A stretch of DNA of 38,796 nt from Planctomycetia bacterium (GTDB lineage: Bacteria > Planctomycetota > Planctomycetia > Gemmatales > Gemmataceae). Made by a program: the position numbers and the translations under genes. This document shows, piece by piece, positions 1 to 8,788 of the stretch; within the stretch, counting starts at the first letter, position 1, and the number at the start of each line of letters is the position of its first letter. Under the pieces are notes generated by a model that ran no database searches, was not told the origin of the DNA, and was given only the letters and a program-made list of their open reading frames with translations. The stretch is taken from the NCBI GenBank assembly GCA_016795185.1, contig JAEUIF010000824.1, forward strand, positions 1 through 38,796. The letters are read 5' to 3'.

Positions 1-2202
1 CTTGCCGTCGCCCGTGATCTTGATCGTCTGGCCATTGGCCTTCCCAGCCGTCCCCTCGGTGACGCGGCGCACGCGGTACTCGCCGGCCGGCACCGCCTCG
101 AAGGCGTAGGCCCCGTTGGCGTCGGTGGTCGCCGTGGCCACAACGACGTACTGGCCGTTTTGCAGCACTTCGAGAACGACTTGCTCGCCCGCCACGCCGG
201 GTTCTTCCTCGCCCGGGCGGCCGTTGGCGTCGACGTCCGCGAACACGGTCCCGCTGATCACCGGCGCGGCGGCGGCGTCAGAGCCTCCCGAGGAGACGAC
301 GCCGGTGAGCAGGGAAACGAGCAGGGACGAAGCCAGTTCGCTGTTGCCTCGCGCAGCCAGGACTTGTTGGTCCGCAGGCGGGACGGCATTGTCGCGCGCG
401 GCCACGCCGAGCAGGGTCGCGATCAGGGAATTGGCGGTCAGGCTCACCGGATTGACCGGGGAACCGCCGCCGTTCGCGCCCGGCAGGGGGAATGCCGCCA
501 GCTGCGTGTTCGTGACGCTGGGCGTGCCGCGTTCGGGCACGGGAAACACAAACCCGGATGTCGTGATCGTCAGCACCACCTCGGGGGATGGTGCGGAATC
601 GGCCGGCGTGGGGAGGGCGAACGCCAGGGTGTCCTCGAAGAAACCCTGGCCGGAAAAATCCAGCCGCTTGAAAGTGGCCGTGTCGGCTGTATCGAACGCC
701 GCAAGCGACACCGTGTAGCTACCGATGGTACCCTGGTCGGCGGAGACCAGAAACTCATAGGTGTCGCCTGCCGTGACGCGCAGCACCACGAAGTGGCCGC
801 GCGTCGTTCCGCCATGCCCGAAATGGACGAAGACATCGTCGCCCTCGACCACCGTCACGGAGGAATCGCTTTGATCCACCACGGTAATTGCCGCGCGGGG
901 CGCTGTGGGAACCGTCAGCAGCCCCTGCATGTTGGTTGCAAACGTCGGGGTCAGGGCGATGATCGCGTAGCCGTCCTTCGCGGCAGTGAAACTGAACCGA
1001 TCCGTGTCGCCGGGGCTCTCGATGCTGCCCGACTGCGTGCCGACGTGAGTGACTTCGTCGATGTTGATGAGGTGCGCTTTGGAGTCGGCAAAGTCGTCCT
1101 TGACCATGGAGAAGGAAAGCTCGTAGTTGGCGCTATGACTCTCCACAGGATCGTTCGCCACCACGCCCGACGCGCGAACCGTGTATGTGACCCCGTCTTT
1201 CACCTCGAATTGCACGATGCGGGGGTAAGCCAGGAATGGGTTCGGCGGCCCGGAAAACTGGTAGCTGATATCGGGCGATGAGACCGTCAGGTCGCCCGTG
1301 AATCGCCACTCATCATCCTCCATGGTCACGGTCATGGTGCCGGACTTGGTGGCCGTGAAACGAAACACATCCACGTCGCCGATGTAGTCGATGCGGCCCG
1401 ACTGACTGCCCGTGCCGTCAGCATCCAGTTTGACGGTCTTGACCCCGGCATCCGGGAAGTCATCCGCGAAGGCATTGACCGTCAAGACGTAGGGGCCGGC
1501 AGAGTCTCGGGAGACCAGGATGCCGATCGTCTGTCCGGGCACCGTGTCGAAGACCAGTTCCTGGCCGGCGTTTGCGCCGCCATCCACGCGCACAAAGGCA
1601 CGCCCCTTTGCCTTGGCGGTGAAGGCAAATAGGTCCTGGTCCCCGGCGGTTTCGAGGGTGCCTAGCTGAATGCCCAGACCCGACGCATCGAGCGGGATCA
1701 TGTGCGGCGTCACAGCAGAGAAATCGCTTGCTTCCGTCGAGAGGTACAACCGATATGCCCCCACGTCGAGCCGACGGCCGGGGTTGCTCGGATCGTAGGG
1801 CACGCCGGCGGTGAACTCGTAGGTCTGGTCCGCCGTTACGTCGAACTGAACGAAGTAGTCCAGCGCTCCGGGTACCTGCGAGGCAACGGCGAAACCGATC
1901 GCGGACGGTTCATCGGCGACCGACAATTCACTGAGCATGAGTTCCTGTTCGGCCCGCATCAGGATCGAGATTTTGCCCGTGACCGTGGCCTTGAACTCAA
2001 ACCTGTCCGGGATGGCGGGATCCGTGAGCGTACCGGCGTCTGCGCCCGCCCCCGCACCGTTCAGGCCGATCAGCGTGGCGAGCAAGTTGCGTTCTTCCAG
2101 CGACTCGATGGTCGGGACATAGCGATGGAAGCTAACACGCGCGACAGCGGCCGAACGGGCTGCAACCGTCGACAGCAACAGATTGCGAATGGCACGGAGC
2201 AT
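1..2202 (-). CDS. Secreted planctomycete protein with PPC-like repeats and an SdrD B-like domain (C-terminus beyond the window)
   Basis: The frame is open from an ATG at 2202 to base 1, giving 734 codons with no stop, so the C-terminus lies outside the window. Around residues 33-42 it has the motif LEERNLLA, a version of the N-terminal LE-x-R-x-LL signature seen on many exported planctomycete proteins. The body holds several beta-rich segments of the type DQDLFAFTAKAKG...YVLTVNAF, which resemble bacterial pre-peptidase C-terminal (PPC) domains. The last visible part (GTVFADVDANGRPGEEEPGVAG, then YVVVATATTDANGAYAFEAVPAGEYRVRR, written here in pieces) is an SdrD B-like/Cna-B-type domain. It is paralogous along its length to the next gene (2359-5010), including the promoter, so the pair looks like a tandem duplication. 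The role is probably cell-surface or extracellular matrix; no catalytic motif is seen. No Shine-Dalgarno sequence precedes the ATG. Confidence 0.8.
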   Translation of the reverse strand, partial: MLRAIRNLLLSTVAARSAAVARVSFHRYVPTIESLEERNLLATLIGLNGAGAGADAGTLTDPAIPDRFEFKATVTGKISILMRAEQELMLSELSVADEPSAIGFAVASQVPGALDYFVQFDVTADQTYEFTAGVPYDPSNPGRRLDVGAYRLYLSTEASDFSAVTPHMIPLDASGLGIQLGTLETAGDQDLFAFTAKAKGRAFVRVDGGANAGQELVFDTVPGQTIGILVSRDSAGPYVLTVNAFADDFPDAGVKTVKLDADGTGSQSGRIDYIGDVDVFRFTATKSGTMTVTMEDDEWRFTGDLTVSSPDISYQFSGPPNPFLAYPRIVQFEVKDGVTYTVRASGVVANDPVESHSANYELSFSMVKDDFADSKAHLINIDEVTHVGTQSGSIESPGDTDRFSFTAAKDGYAIIALTPTFATNMQGLLTVPTAPRAAITVVDQSDSSVTVVEGDDVFVHFGHGGTTRGHFVVLRVTAGDTYEFLVSADQGTIGSYTVSLAAFDTADTATFKRLDFSGQGFFEDTLAFALPTPADSAPSPEVVLTITTSGFVFPVPERGTPSVTNTQLAAFPLPGANGGGSPVNPVSLTANSLIATLLGVAARDNAVPPADQQVLAARGNSELASSLLVSLLTGVVSSGGSDAAAAPVISGTVFADVDANGRPGEEEPGVAGEQVVLEVLQNGQYVVVATATTDANGAYAFEAVPAGEYRVRRVTEGTAGKANGQTIKITGDGK

Positions 2203-2258
2203 GCTTCAATCTTGCGGTAGCGGAGTGATCGGGGCGTTTGGCAGGCCACCTTATCATA
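2203..2258 (-). promoter_or_regulatory. Putative promoter (-10 TATGAT) and conserved leader of the 2202 gene
   Basis: On the minus strand TATGAT occupies 2258-2253, 50 nt upstream of the ATG. Between it and the ATG are CGCCCCG and then TACCGCAA, nine bases before the start. The same three blocks, in the same order and at nearly the same spacing, precede the paralogous gene at 5010. No convincing -35 box is visible. The conservation between the two upstream regions is the main support. Confidence 0.5.
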
Positions 2259-2358
2259 ACGTGGCGGACAACAGCACCGCAAAGCCCCTTTCCTGGATGT
2301 AAGGTCTGTCGGGCGTTTCCCGGCGCGGCTTCAAAGGAAGGCTTCTCCCACGGCGCTT

Positions 2359-5010
2359 TCAGGCGCGGCCACTGGGGACCCTTCCGGATCGCAGCGAGGG
2401 CCCTGGCTTGGTCGCACCGCCCTGCATCAGCGCAACCGCCGTCGCCAGAGGCAACACGCCGAGCCACCAGGCCGACGAGGAAGCGTCGGGTTCGTCAAGG
2501 TCGCGCCACTCCTTGAACACTTGCTCCAATTCCGGGGCGATGTCCGCTTCCTCGTGCCAGGTAACCTGTGCCGCAGTCCCACCGAGGGCTGGCTCGGGGT
2601 GATCGAGGCTCGTCCGGCCGCGCCGGGCGGGCTTGCCGAAGTTCAGGGGCGTCGGCTTGCCGTCGCCCGTCACCTTGACCGGCTGGCTGGCCGGAGTGGT
2701 GAGCTTGGCACCAGAACCGGGCTGGGCTAGGCGGCGGACGCGGTACTCGCCGGCCGGCACGTTGGCGAAGGTGTAAGCCCCCTGCGCATCGGTGACCGCC
2801 GTTTCGACGACGACATATTGGCCGTCCCGCAGCGACTCCAGGACAAGAGTCTCTCCCGCCACCCCGGCTTCGCCCGCATCCCGGGAGCCGTTGCCGTCCA
2901 GGTCTTCAAACACGGTCCCGGCGACCCGAACGCCTTTGCCGCTGCGGTCACCAAACTCGGCCCCGCCAATGGGCGTCGCCGCGTCGCCGCCCCCGCCCCC
3001 ACCCCCTGGTGCGATAACGCCGACGACCAGTGACGCTAAAAAGGACGAAGCAAGACCATTGGTCCCCAGCGCAGCCACGACGTTTTCGGAGGACGATACG
3101 GCATTATCGCGCGCGGCCACGGTCAGCAGCGTCGTGAGCAGGGAATTGCCGGCCGCCGTCGCCGGGCCGCTGGGGACCGTCACGGTGGGCGCACCTGGAT
3201 ACGCGGCTGGCAGGGAGAAAACTGCCAGGCGGGCGTTGGTTCCACCTGAACTACCAAGCGGCAGTTCAGGTTTGCCGGGCAGCCCGATGATAATTGTCAA
3301 TAAGACCTGGGGGGATGATAGGCCCGGCGCTGGGATCTCGAAACTCAGTCCGTCGTCAGCGCTGTTGGAGTAGCTGTAATTCACCTGCGGTGTGGCCGCG
3401 CTAAAGGCAGCCAGCGCCACCGTGTAATCGCCAATGGTACCCAGGTCGGCGGCGACCACGAATTCGTAGGTCTGGCCTGCTTCTACCTGGATCACCACGT
3501 AATGGTCGCGCGAGAGCGCGGCGTTCCCAACCTTTGTGAAGACCCCTTTCCCGTCAGCGTCAATCCACGTTCTCGTGCTGGTGGAGGAAAGTGGACCAAG
3601 AGCGATGTCCACGGCCGGCGCGTCAGTCGTCAGCCGTCCCTGCAACTCGGTGCCCAGCGCGGCGTTCAAAGCCACGATGACGTAGCCGTCCTCCGCAGCG
3701 GTAAACTTGAACCGGTCCTGATCGCCTGGGGTATCGATGCGGCCCGACTGGCTACCAGCAACTCCCTCCGGGATGATCGCATCGAGGCCGATCGCGTGCC
3801 CTTGATTCGGTATGTCGGCGAAGTCGTCCTCAGTCATCGAGAAGGTCAGCAGATAGTCGGCGCTCAGGTCCTCGAAGGTTCCGGGCTCCGGGGGATTCCC
3901 GGCGAAGAAGCGGGGTTGAGCGCCCGACGCCGTCCCGGACACCTGAATCGTGTATTGCACACCTTCTTCGACCTGGAACTGCAAAACGCGGGGGAACTCG
4001 GTGAACTGGTTCTGGGGGCCGGTGAAGTCGTAAGTCACGGCGACGGGCTGGTCGGACGAGACCGAGAGGTCGCCCGTAAAACGCCACCAATCATCGTCTA
4101 GCGTCAGGGTCATCAGGCCGCTCTTCGCGGCCGTGAAGCGAAACACGTCCACGTCGTCGGCGCTGTTGACGCGCCCCCCGTTGATGCGGCCCGCCCGGCT
4201 TGCGAAACCCTGGGCGTTGAGTTTGACGTTCTTGACTTTATCGTCCGGGAAGTCGTCCGCGAAGTTATGAATCGTCAGGGCATAGGGACCGTTTCCCGTG
4301 ACCAGCACCGCGTACGTCTGGCCCCGCGTGACGGCGATGACGAATTCCTGCTCGTCGCCACCGCCCACTCGTACAAAGGCCTGCCCCGTGGCCGTGGCCG
4401 TGAAGGCAAACAGGTCCTGGTCGTCCGGCGTTTCGAGGGTTCCCAGTTGCAGGCCAAACCCGGAGGAATCGAGCTCCAACATTTTTGGTGCCGTTGCGGA
4501 GAAATCGGCCGTTTCGGTGGACAGGTACAGTCGATAAGGGCCGACTTTGCCGCCATAGTCGTACCGGGTTAAGCCAACCAGCCCTGGTACGGCGGCATAA
4601 AATTGGTAGGTCTGTCCAGCGACCACGTCGAGTTGGAGCAGGGCATCCTGCGAACTCTTGAGCTGGGAGGCCAGTGGGATCCCGAAAGTGGGGAAAATGG
4701 TCTCGGAGTCTACGACGGTAATTGGTGTACCGGAGGCCAGTTCACCGTGCATCCTTTCAATCTCGGGATGCATCAGGATCGAGATTCGGCCGTTCACCGT
4801 GGCCAGGAACTCGAATTGGTTCTCCGTCGCCCCAATGCCGCCGGTGGTAAAGCCTGTTCCCGCTGCGTCCAGCGCGATCACCGTGGCGGCCAATAGGTTT
4901 CGGCCTTCCAGCTGCTCCAAGGCCGGCACATAGCAACGGTTGCGCTCCCGTCCGGGGGTTGCGAACCACGCACGCACGGAAGTCAGCAGGGGGTGCAGGC
5001 CACGTCTCAT
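2359..5010 (-). CDS. Secreted planctomycete protein with PPC-like repeats and an SdrD B-like domain
   Basis: This protein has 883 residues from the ATG at 5010. An upstream in-frame ATG at 5064 is rejected because it lies inside the TATGAT -10 box and because the paralogous gene starts at the position matching 5010. Residues 31-41 (LEQLEGRNLLA) are the planctomycete N-terminal LE-x-R-x-LL motif. Residues of about 60-570 hold repeated PPC-like beta segments (for example DDQDLFAFTATATG and DVDVFRFTAAKSG). Residues of about 696-790 form an SdrD B-like domain (GTVFEDLDGNGSRDAGE, YTFANVPAGEYRVRR). A short hydrophobic segment lies near residues 847-862, followed by a basic tail. It is probably exported and possibly anchored; adhesion or matrix function is inference. 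No Shine-Dalgarno sequence is seen, as in the paralogue. Confidence 0.85.
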   Translation of the reverse strand: MRRGLHPLLTSVRAWFATPGRERNRCYVPALEQLEGRNLLAATVIALDAAGTGFTTGGIGATENQFEFLATVNGRISILMHPEIERMHGELASGTPITVVDSETIFPTFGIPLASQLKSSQDALLQLDVVAGQTYQFYAAVPGLVGLTRYDYGGKVGPYRLYLSTETADFSATAPKMLELDSSGFGLQLGTLETPDDQDLFAFTATATGQAFVRVGGGDEQEFVIAVTRGQTYAVLVTGNGPYALTIHNFADDFPDDKVKNVKLNAQGFASRAGRINGGRVNSADDVDVFRFTAAKSGLMTLTLDDDWWRFTGDLSVSSDQPVAVTYDFTGPQNQFTEFPRVLQFQVEEGVQYTIQVSGTASGAQPRFFAGNPPEPGTFEDLSADYLLTFSMTEDDFADIPNQGHAIGLDAIIPEGVAGSQSGRIDTPGDQDRFKFTAAEDGYVIVALNAALGTELQGRLTTDAPAVDIALGPLSSTSTRTWIDADGKGVFTKVGNAALSRDHYVVIQVEAGQTYEFVVAADLGTIGDYTVALAAFSAATPQVNYSYSNSADDGLSFEIPAPGLSSPQVLLTIIIGLPGKPELPLGSSGGTNARLAVFSLPAAYPGAPTVTVPSGPATAAGNSLLTTLLTVAARDNAVSSSENVVAALGTNGLASSFLASLVVGVIAPGGGGGGGDAATPIGGAEFGDRSGKGVRVAGTVFEDLDGNGSRDAGEAGVAGETLVLESLRDGQYVVVETAVTDAQGAYTFANVPAGEYRVRRLAQPGSGAKLTTPASQPVKVTGDGKPTPLNFGKPARRGRTSLDHPEPALGGTAAQVTWHEEADIAPELEQVFKEWRDLDEPDASSSAWWLGVLPLATAVALMQGGATKPGPSLRSGRVPSGRA

Positions 5011-5065
5011 GGATCGATTTGCGGTAATCGAGCGAGCCGGGGCGACATTAGACCAACCAATCATA
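5011..5065 (-). promoter_or_regulatory. Putative promoter (-10 TATGAT) and conserved leader of the 5010 gene
   Basis: TATGAT lies at 5065-5060 on the minus strand, 49 nt before the ATG at 5010. It is followed by CGCCCCG and by TACCGCAA eight bases before the ATG, the same arrangement as in front of the paralogous gene at 2202. No clear -35 element is visible. Confidence 0.5.
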
Positions 5066-5136
5066 CCACAGGCGACGCGGAAATCGTTGGTCCAATTCCG
5101 CGCGTATGGGGTCCATCGGGTATTCCCCGAGGAATC

Positions 5137-8100
5137 TCAAGGCGAAGCCTTGCCGAATTGCGCCTCCAGGCGGACGTACTGCGGTTCCTTGCGGATCGCA
5201 TCGAGCGCACTGTCCTTTTGTACGGTGTCGCGCCAGAACGAGGTGCGGTCCTTCTCGGGTCGCAGATCCAGGGACTTTTGCAGCAGTTCCACGGCGCGGA
5301 TGCGATAGCGGCCCGCCAGCTTCTGGTGTTCCGGTTCCTTCGTGTCGGCGGCTGCCTTGGCGGCGAGCAAAGCGTACACGCAAGCGATGTTGAAATGGCG
5401 CACCGACGACTCAGGTGCCCGCCCGAGCGCTGCTTCACCGTCCTTGATCGCCTCTCGGTAGTGCCCGAGATAGGCGTGCGCCTGCGCCCGGCCGTTCAGG
5501 GCAAACTGGTCCTTCGGTTCGAGCCGCAGGGCCTCCTGAAAGTCCCGAAGCGCCAGCGGCCAGGCCTGGCATTCCAGGTAAGCCCAGCCGCGTTCCACGT
5601 AGAGACTGGCGTCCGGTCCGGCGACCAGATAGCGGGAAAAGTCATCCACGGCGCCACCAGGATCACCTTGCTGGCCGCGCGCCCGACCGCGCAGTCGGTA
5701 AATCTCCGCCACGGGGCGGCCTCTCTCCAGGTAGCGGTCGCACGCCTGGACGGCTTCGGCAGCCCGGTCCAGTTCGAGCAGCGCCCGCACCTGAGTCAGA
5801 CACGCCTCCGTGAAATCGGGCCGCAGTCGTAGTGCCGTGCCCGTGGCTTCTACGGCCTCGGCAACCTGTTTGTTCGCCAGCAGCATCTGGGCGCGCTCCA
5901 GGTGGTCGTCCGCCAGGCTGGCACTATCAGCCGGTTGAAGCTCGATGGCTCCGTTCATGTGCCGGAGCGCCGCCGGCGCGTCGCCGCGCGCCAGAGCGAG
6001 CCGGGCCTGGAGTCGATGGAAGGAAGCCGCCTTCGGAAAACGCTGCGCTGCCGATTGCAGCTGCGCCTCGGCCTCGTCCCAACGTTTGCCAGCCAGGTAG
6101 GCCGCGATCAGCGATTCGTAAGCCGGGGCCCGGTCGGGCATCAGGACGATGGCTTGCTTCAGATCGGCCACCGCATCGTCCAGCTTGCCTTGCCGATTCC
6201 GCATGCCGCCGCGATAGACCCACAGCACGTAGCGGGCTTCCGGCGACGGATTCAGTTGCAGTGCTTCCGCGAAATCCGCCTCGGCCAGCACGAATTCACC
6301 CGCGCCGCCATGCACCATGCCCCGCAAGAGATAGAGCCAGGGAAAGTCCGGCTGCCGGCTCAAGCACGCGGTCAGGCTGGCCCGCGCTTCGGCGGGGCGC
6401 TGCGAGTCCAGGTAGCGGAGCGCCAGGAAAAACTGCGCCCAGAAATGATCCGGCTGGAGGCGCAGCGTGTGATCGAAGGCCACGATTGCTTCAGTCATAC
6501 GGCCCCGCTTGTACCACTCGTCGCCGAGCAGGAAGAAATCGACGGCATGAACGGGCTTCAGGGCTTGCGCGCGTTCGGACTCTTGCGCGGCGCGTTCAGC
6601 CTGGCCGAGTTGATCCAGTAAGCGCGCCCGCCGCAAGTAATATGCCTGACTGGCCGCGCCGACCTGGGCCGCGCGATCCAGTACGCGCAGACCTTCCTGG
6701 AGGGCCGCGGTCTGTTGCTTCGCTTGCTGTCCCGGCGTGGACTGAGCCTTGACGTCCGCCAGAATGAGCAGCAATCCGTAGCAGCCTTCAACAATCTCCG
6801 TCAACTCCTCCTTGCGGTAATGGTGATTCCAGACAATGGCCTGCGTGCCGTCCACGGCGACGCCGACCGTGTTGAGCGCGTCCCGGATGGCGGCGTCGGT
6901 CGTGTGCAGGTTGGCCTGGAGGTCGAAACTGGTGAACAGCGTGCCGTACTGGAACAATGCCTCGTCCCGTTTGATGGTGAAACGCTTGTACTGCTCCTGC
7001 GCCTGCCGCCGTGCGGCCAGGGCCTCCAGGTGGCGCGCGGTCTCGGCGCGCAGGCCCTCGGCGGTGGCCTTCAGGTCCGTCAATGCCGGTTCCGTGCCGA
7101 TCTGCGCCAGAGCGCTGGTGAGGTGCAGATTGGCATTCTGCCAGTCCTCAACCTTGGTCGCCGCCTCACCGGCGAAGACCAGCTTTTGTGCATCCGTCCG
7201 CAGCAGAGCGAGTCGCTGGTTCTCGCGTTCCCGCGCGGCACGCATCAGCAGCAGGACCGCCGTCAAACCGACCAGGGCGACGGCGATGGCCGCGGCGCAG
7301 GCGGTGACCAGGGTCCGGTGGCGCTTGATCCACCGACGGGCGCGGCCGTACCACGGTTCACGCCAGGCCGTGACTGGCTCGTCGGCCAGCCAGTTTTCCA
7401 GATCGGCGGCCAGGGACTGGGCCGTCGGATAACGGCCTTCCGGTTGGACGGCCATGGCCTTCAAACAGATGCCTTCCAGAGCGCGGGGCACGTCGGGCTT
7501 CACGCGGCGCGGCGGGGGAAAGTCGCCTTGCCGGACCCGCTCCAGGATGTGGGCGACCTCGCGCCCCTGGAATGGAGCGTGGCCGGTCAGCACGCAATAG
7601 AGCGTGGCACCGAGGCTGTAGACGTCGCTGGGCGGCCCCAGACGGTCGAGCTCGCCAGCCGCCTGTTCCGGACTCATGAAGTGCGGTGTACCCACCGCCC
7701 GGCCCATTTGCGTGGCAGTCGCATCGTCCTCGGCTACGGGGTGCAGGGCCTGGCCCGCGGGCGCGGGGCCGTTTTCCGGTTGCGCCAGCGTCCGGGCCAA
7801 TCCCCAGTCGACGACCAAGGTCTCGCCGAATTCGCCGAGCATGACATTCGCGGGTTTCAAGTCCCGGTGCAATACCCCTCGGTTGTGGGCATAGGCGACG
7901 GCGTTGCAGATGCCGATGAACTGCCGCAGCAGCTTGTGAAAATCGAGCGCACGCTGGCCCGGATCGCGGCCCGAGCTATCGGCCTGATGAAAGCGCGCGA
8001 TGGCTTCCTGGAGGCTGTCTCCCTTGATGAAGCGCATGGCATAATAGGGACGCCCATCGGCATAGTGCCCCAGGCCGTACACCGGCACGATGCCGGGATG

Positions 8101-8664
8101 TTCGAGCCGGCCGGTGATGCGCGCTTCGCGCAGAAACCGCTCGCGCGATTCGCGGTCATCGGCGTAACGAAACTGGATCTCCTTGAGGGCGACTTCGCGG
8201 TCGAGTTCGCCGTCGTGTGCCACCGATACCTGACCGAGACCGCCCTTGGCATGCAGCTGTAGCACGTGATAACGCATGCCGCCGCGCGCGGCGGACGACT
8301 CGGACGACTCGGCATGGCCCTCGCAGAGCGTATTCTGGTCAACGAATCCCGGCGCCTGGCTGGCGTAAGGGTCCGTGGCTGCCGGCGACGATGGCGCATC
8401 ACGGGACACCGGAGGCGCGCCGGGCGGAAAAGTAGCGTAGGCGTCCGCCGGCGGAACGGGATTCAATTCTGGGGGATGGTTGACCAGTTCGGGAGAAGGG
8501 CGACTGGGCCTGACCGGCGCGACGTCGGTCGGCACCCGGGGCGGTGGCAAACCGGTCGCGAACTCATCCGCCGCCGAATCCGTGCCCGCTTCGGTCGAAG
8601 GCACACCGGACAGGGAAGCATTGGGGTCCGACGGCGAGTCGGCAGGCGCGGCTGATTCGGCCAT
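5137..8664 (-). CDS. Membrane Ser/Thr protein kinase with C-terminal TPR repeats
   Basis: This is a Hanks-type kinase of 1175 residues. Residues 1-125 are Pro/Ser-rich and probably disordered. The kinase domain spans about residues 131-425: a glycine loop (AKGGLGQV), the ATP-binding lysine in VALKEI (about K161), the catalytic loop HRDLKPANVM (Asp near 268), and an activation segment starting VVDWGLA, so the usual DFG is DWG; then MSPEQAAGE. One membrane segment follows at about residues 451-474. The rest is a chain of TPR-like repeats (for example AIVAFDHTLRLQPDHFWAQ), expected on the other side of the membrane. The ATG at 8664 is chosen over an in-frame GTG at 8676 because GGTGGAG ends six bases before the ATG and overlaps that GTG. 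It probably couples an extracytoplasmic or scaffold signal to phosphorylation; substrates are unknown. Confidence 0.92.
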   Translation of the reverse strand: MAESAAPADSPSDPNASLSGVPSTEAGTDSAADEFATGLPPPRVPTDVAPVRPSRPSPELVNHPPELNPVPPADAYATFPPGAPPVSRDAPSSPAATDPYASQAPGFVDQNTLCEGHAESSESSAARGGMRYHVLQLHAKGGLGQVSVAHDGELDREVALKEIQFRYADDRESRERFLREARITGRLEHPGIVPVYGLGHYADGRPYYAMRFIKGDSLQEAIARFHQADSSGRDPGQRALDFHKLLRQFIGICNAVAYAHNRGVLHRDLKPANVMLGEFGETLVVDWGLARTLAQPENGPAPAGQALHPVAEDDATATQMGRAVGTPHFMSPEQAAGELDRLGPPSDVYSLGATLYCVLTGHAPFQGREVAHILERVRQGDFPPPRRVKPDVPRALEGICLKAMAVQPEGRYPTAQSLAADLENWLADEPVTAWREPWYGRARRWIKRHRTLVTACAAAIAVALVGLTAVLLLMRAARERENQRLALLRTDAQKLVFAGEAATKVEDWQNANLHLTSALAQIGTEPALTDLKATAEGLRAETARHLEALAARRQAQEQYKRFTIKRDEALFQYGTLFTSFDLQANLHTTDAAIRDALNTVGVAVDGTQAIVWNHHYRKEELTEIVEGCYGLLLILADVKAQSTPGQQAKQQTAALQEGLRVLDRAAQVGAASQAYYLRRARLLDQLGQAERAAQESERAQALKPVHAVDFFLLGDEWYKRGRMTEAIVAFDHTLRLQPDHFWAQFFLALRYLDSQRPAEARASLTACLSRQPDFPWLYLLRGMVHGGAGEFVLAEADFAEALQLNPSPEARYVLWVYRGGMRNRQGKLDDAVADLKQAIVLMPDRAPAYESLIAAYLAGKRWDEAEAQLQSAAQRFPKAASFHRLQARLALARGDAPAALRHMNGAIELQPADSASLADDHLERAQMLLANKQVAEAVEATGTALRLRPDFTEACLTQVRALLELDRAAEAVQACDRYLERGRPVAEIYRLRGRARGQQGDPGGAVDDFSRYLVAGPDASLYVERGWAYLECQAWPLALRDFQEALRLEPKDQFALNGRAQAHAYLGHYREAIKDGEAALGRAPESSVRHFNIACVYALLAAKAAADTKEPEHQKLAGRYRIRAVELLQKSLDLRPEKDRTSFWRDTVQKDSALDAIRKEPQYVRLEAQFGKASP

Positions 8665-8741
8665 GAAAGTCTCCACCTATCCATCCAAAATTGCCGACCT
8701 GCCCGTGATTATGGACCGGCCGCAACGCACGGGACAAGTGG

Positions 8742-8747
8742 ATTATA
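8742..8747 (-). promoter_or_regulatory. Putative -10 box TATAAT for the kinase-TPR gene
   Basis: A perfect TATAAT on the minus strand, 77 nt upstream of the kinase start and in the short gap behind the cyclase gene. No good -35 hexamer is present at 16-18 nt. Confidence 0.45.
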
Positions 8748-8788
8748 GTCCGCCAACACGACGGTAGCCGACTCAACCGACCCGCAGT

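Noticed and set aside
5011-5064. ATG at 5064 as start of the second SdrD-like gene
   Set aside because: It lies within the TATGAT -10 box and the paralogue starts at the position equivalent to 5010.
6715-8262. A 515-codon plus-strand frame opposite the kinase gene
   Set aside because: It has shadow composition, and the minus strand encodes all kinase motifs.
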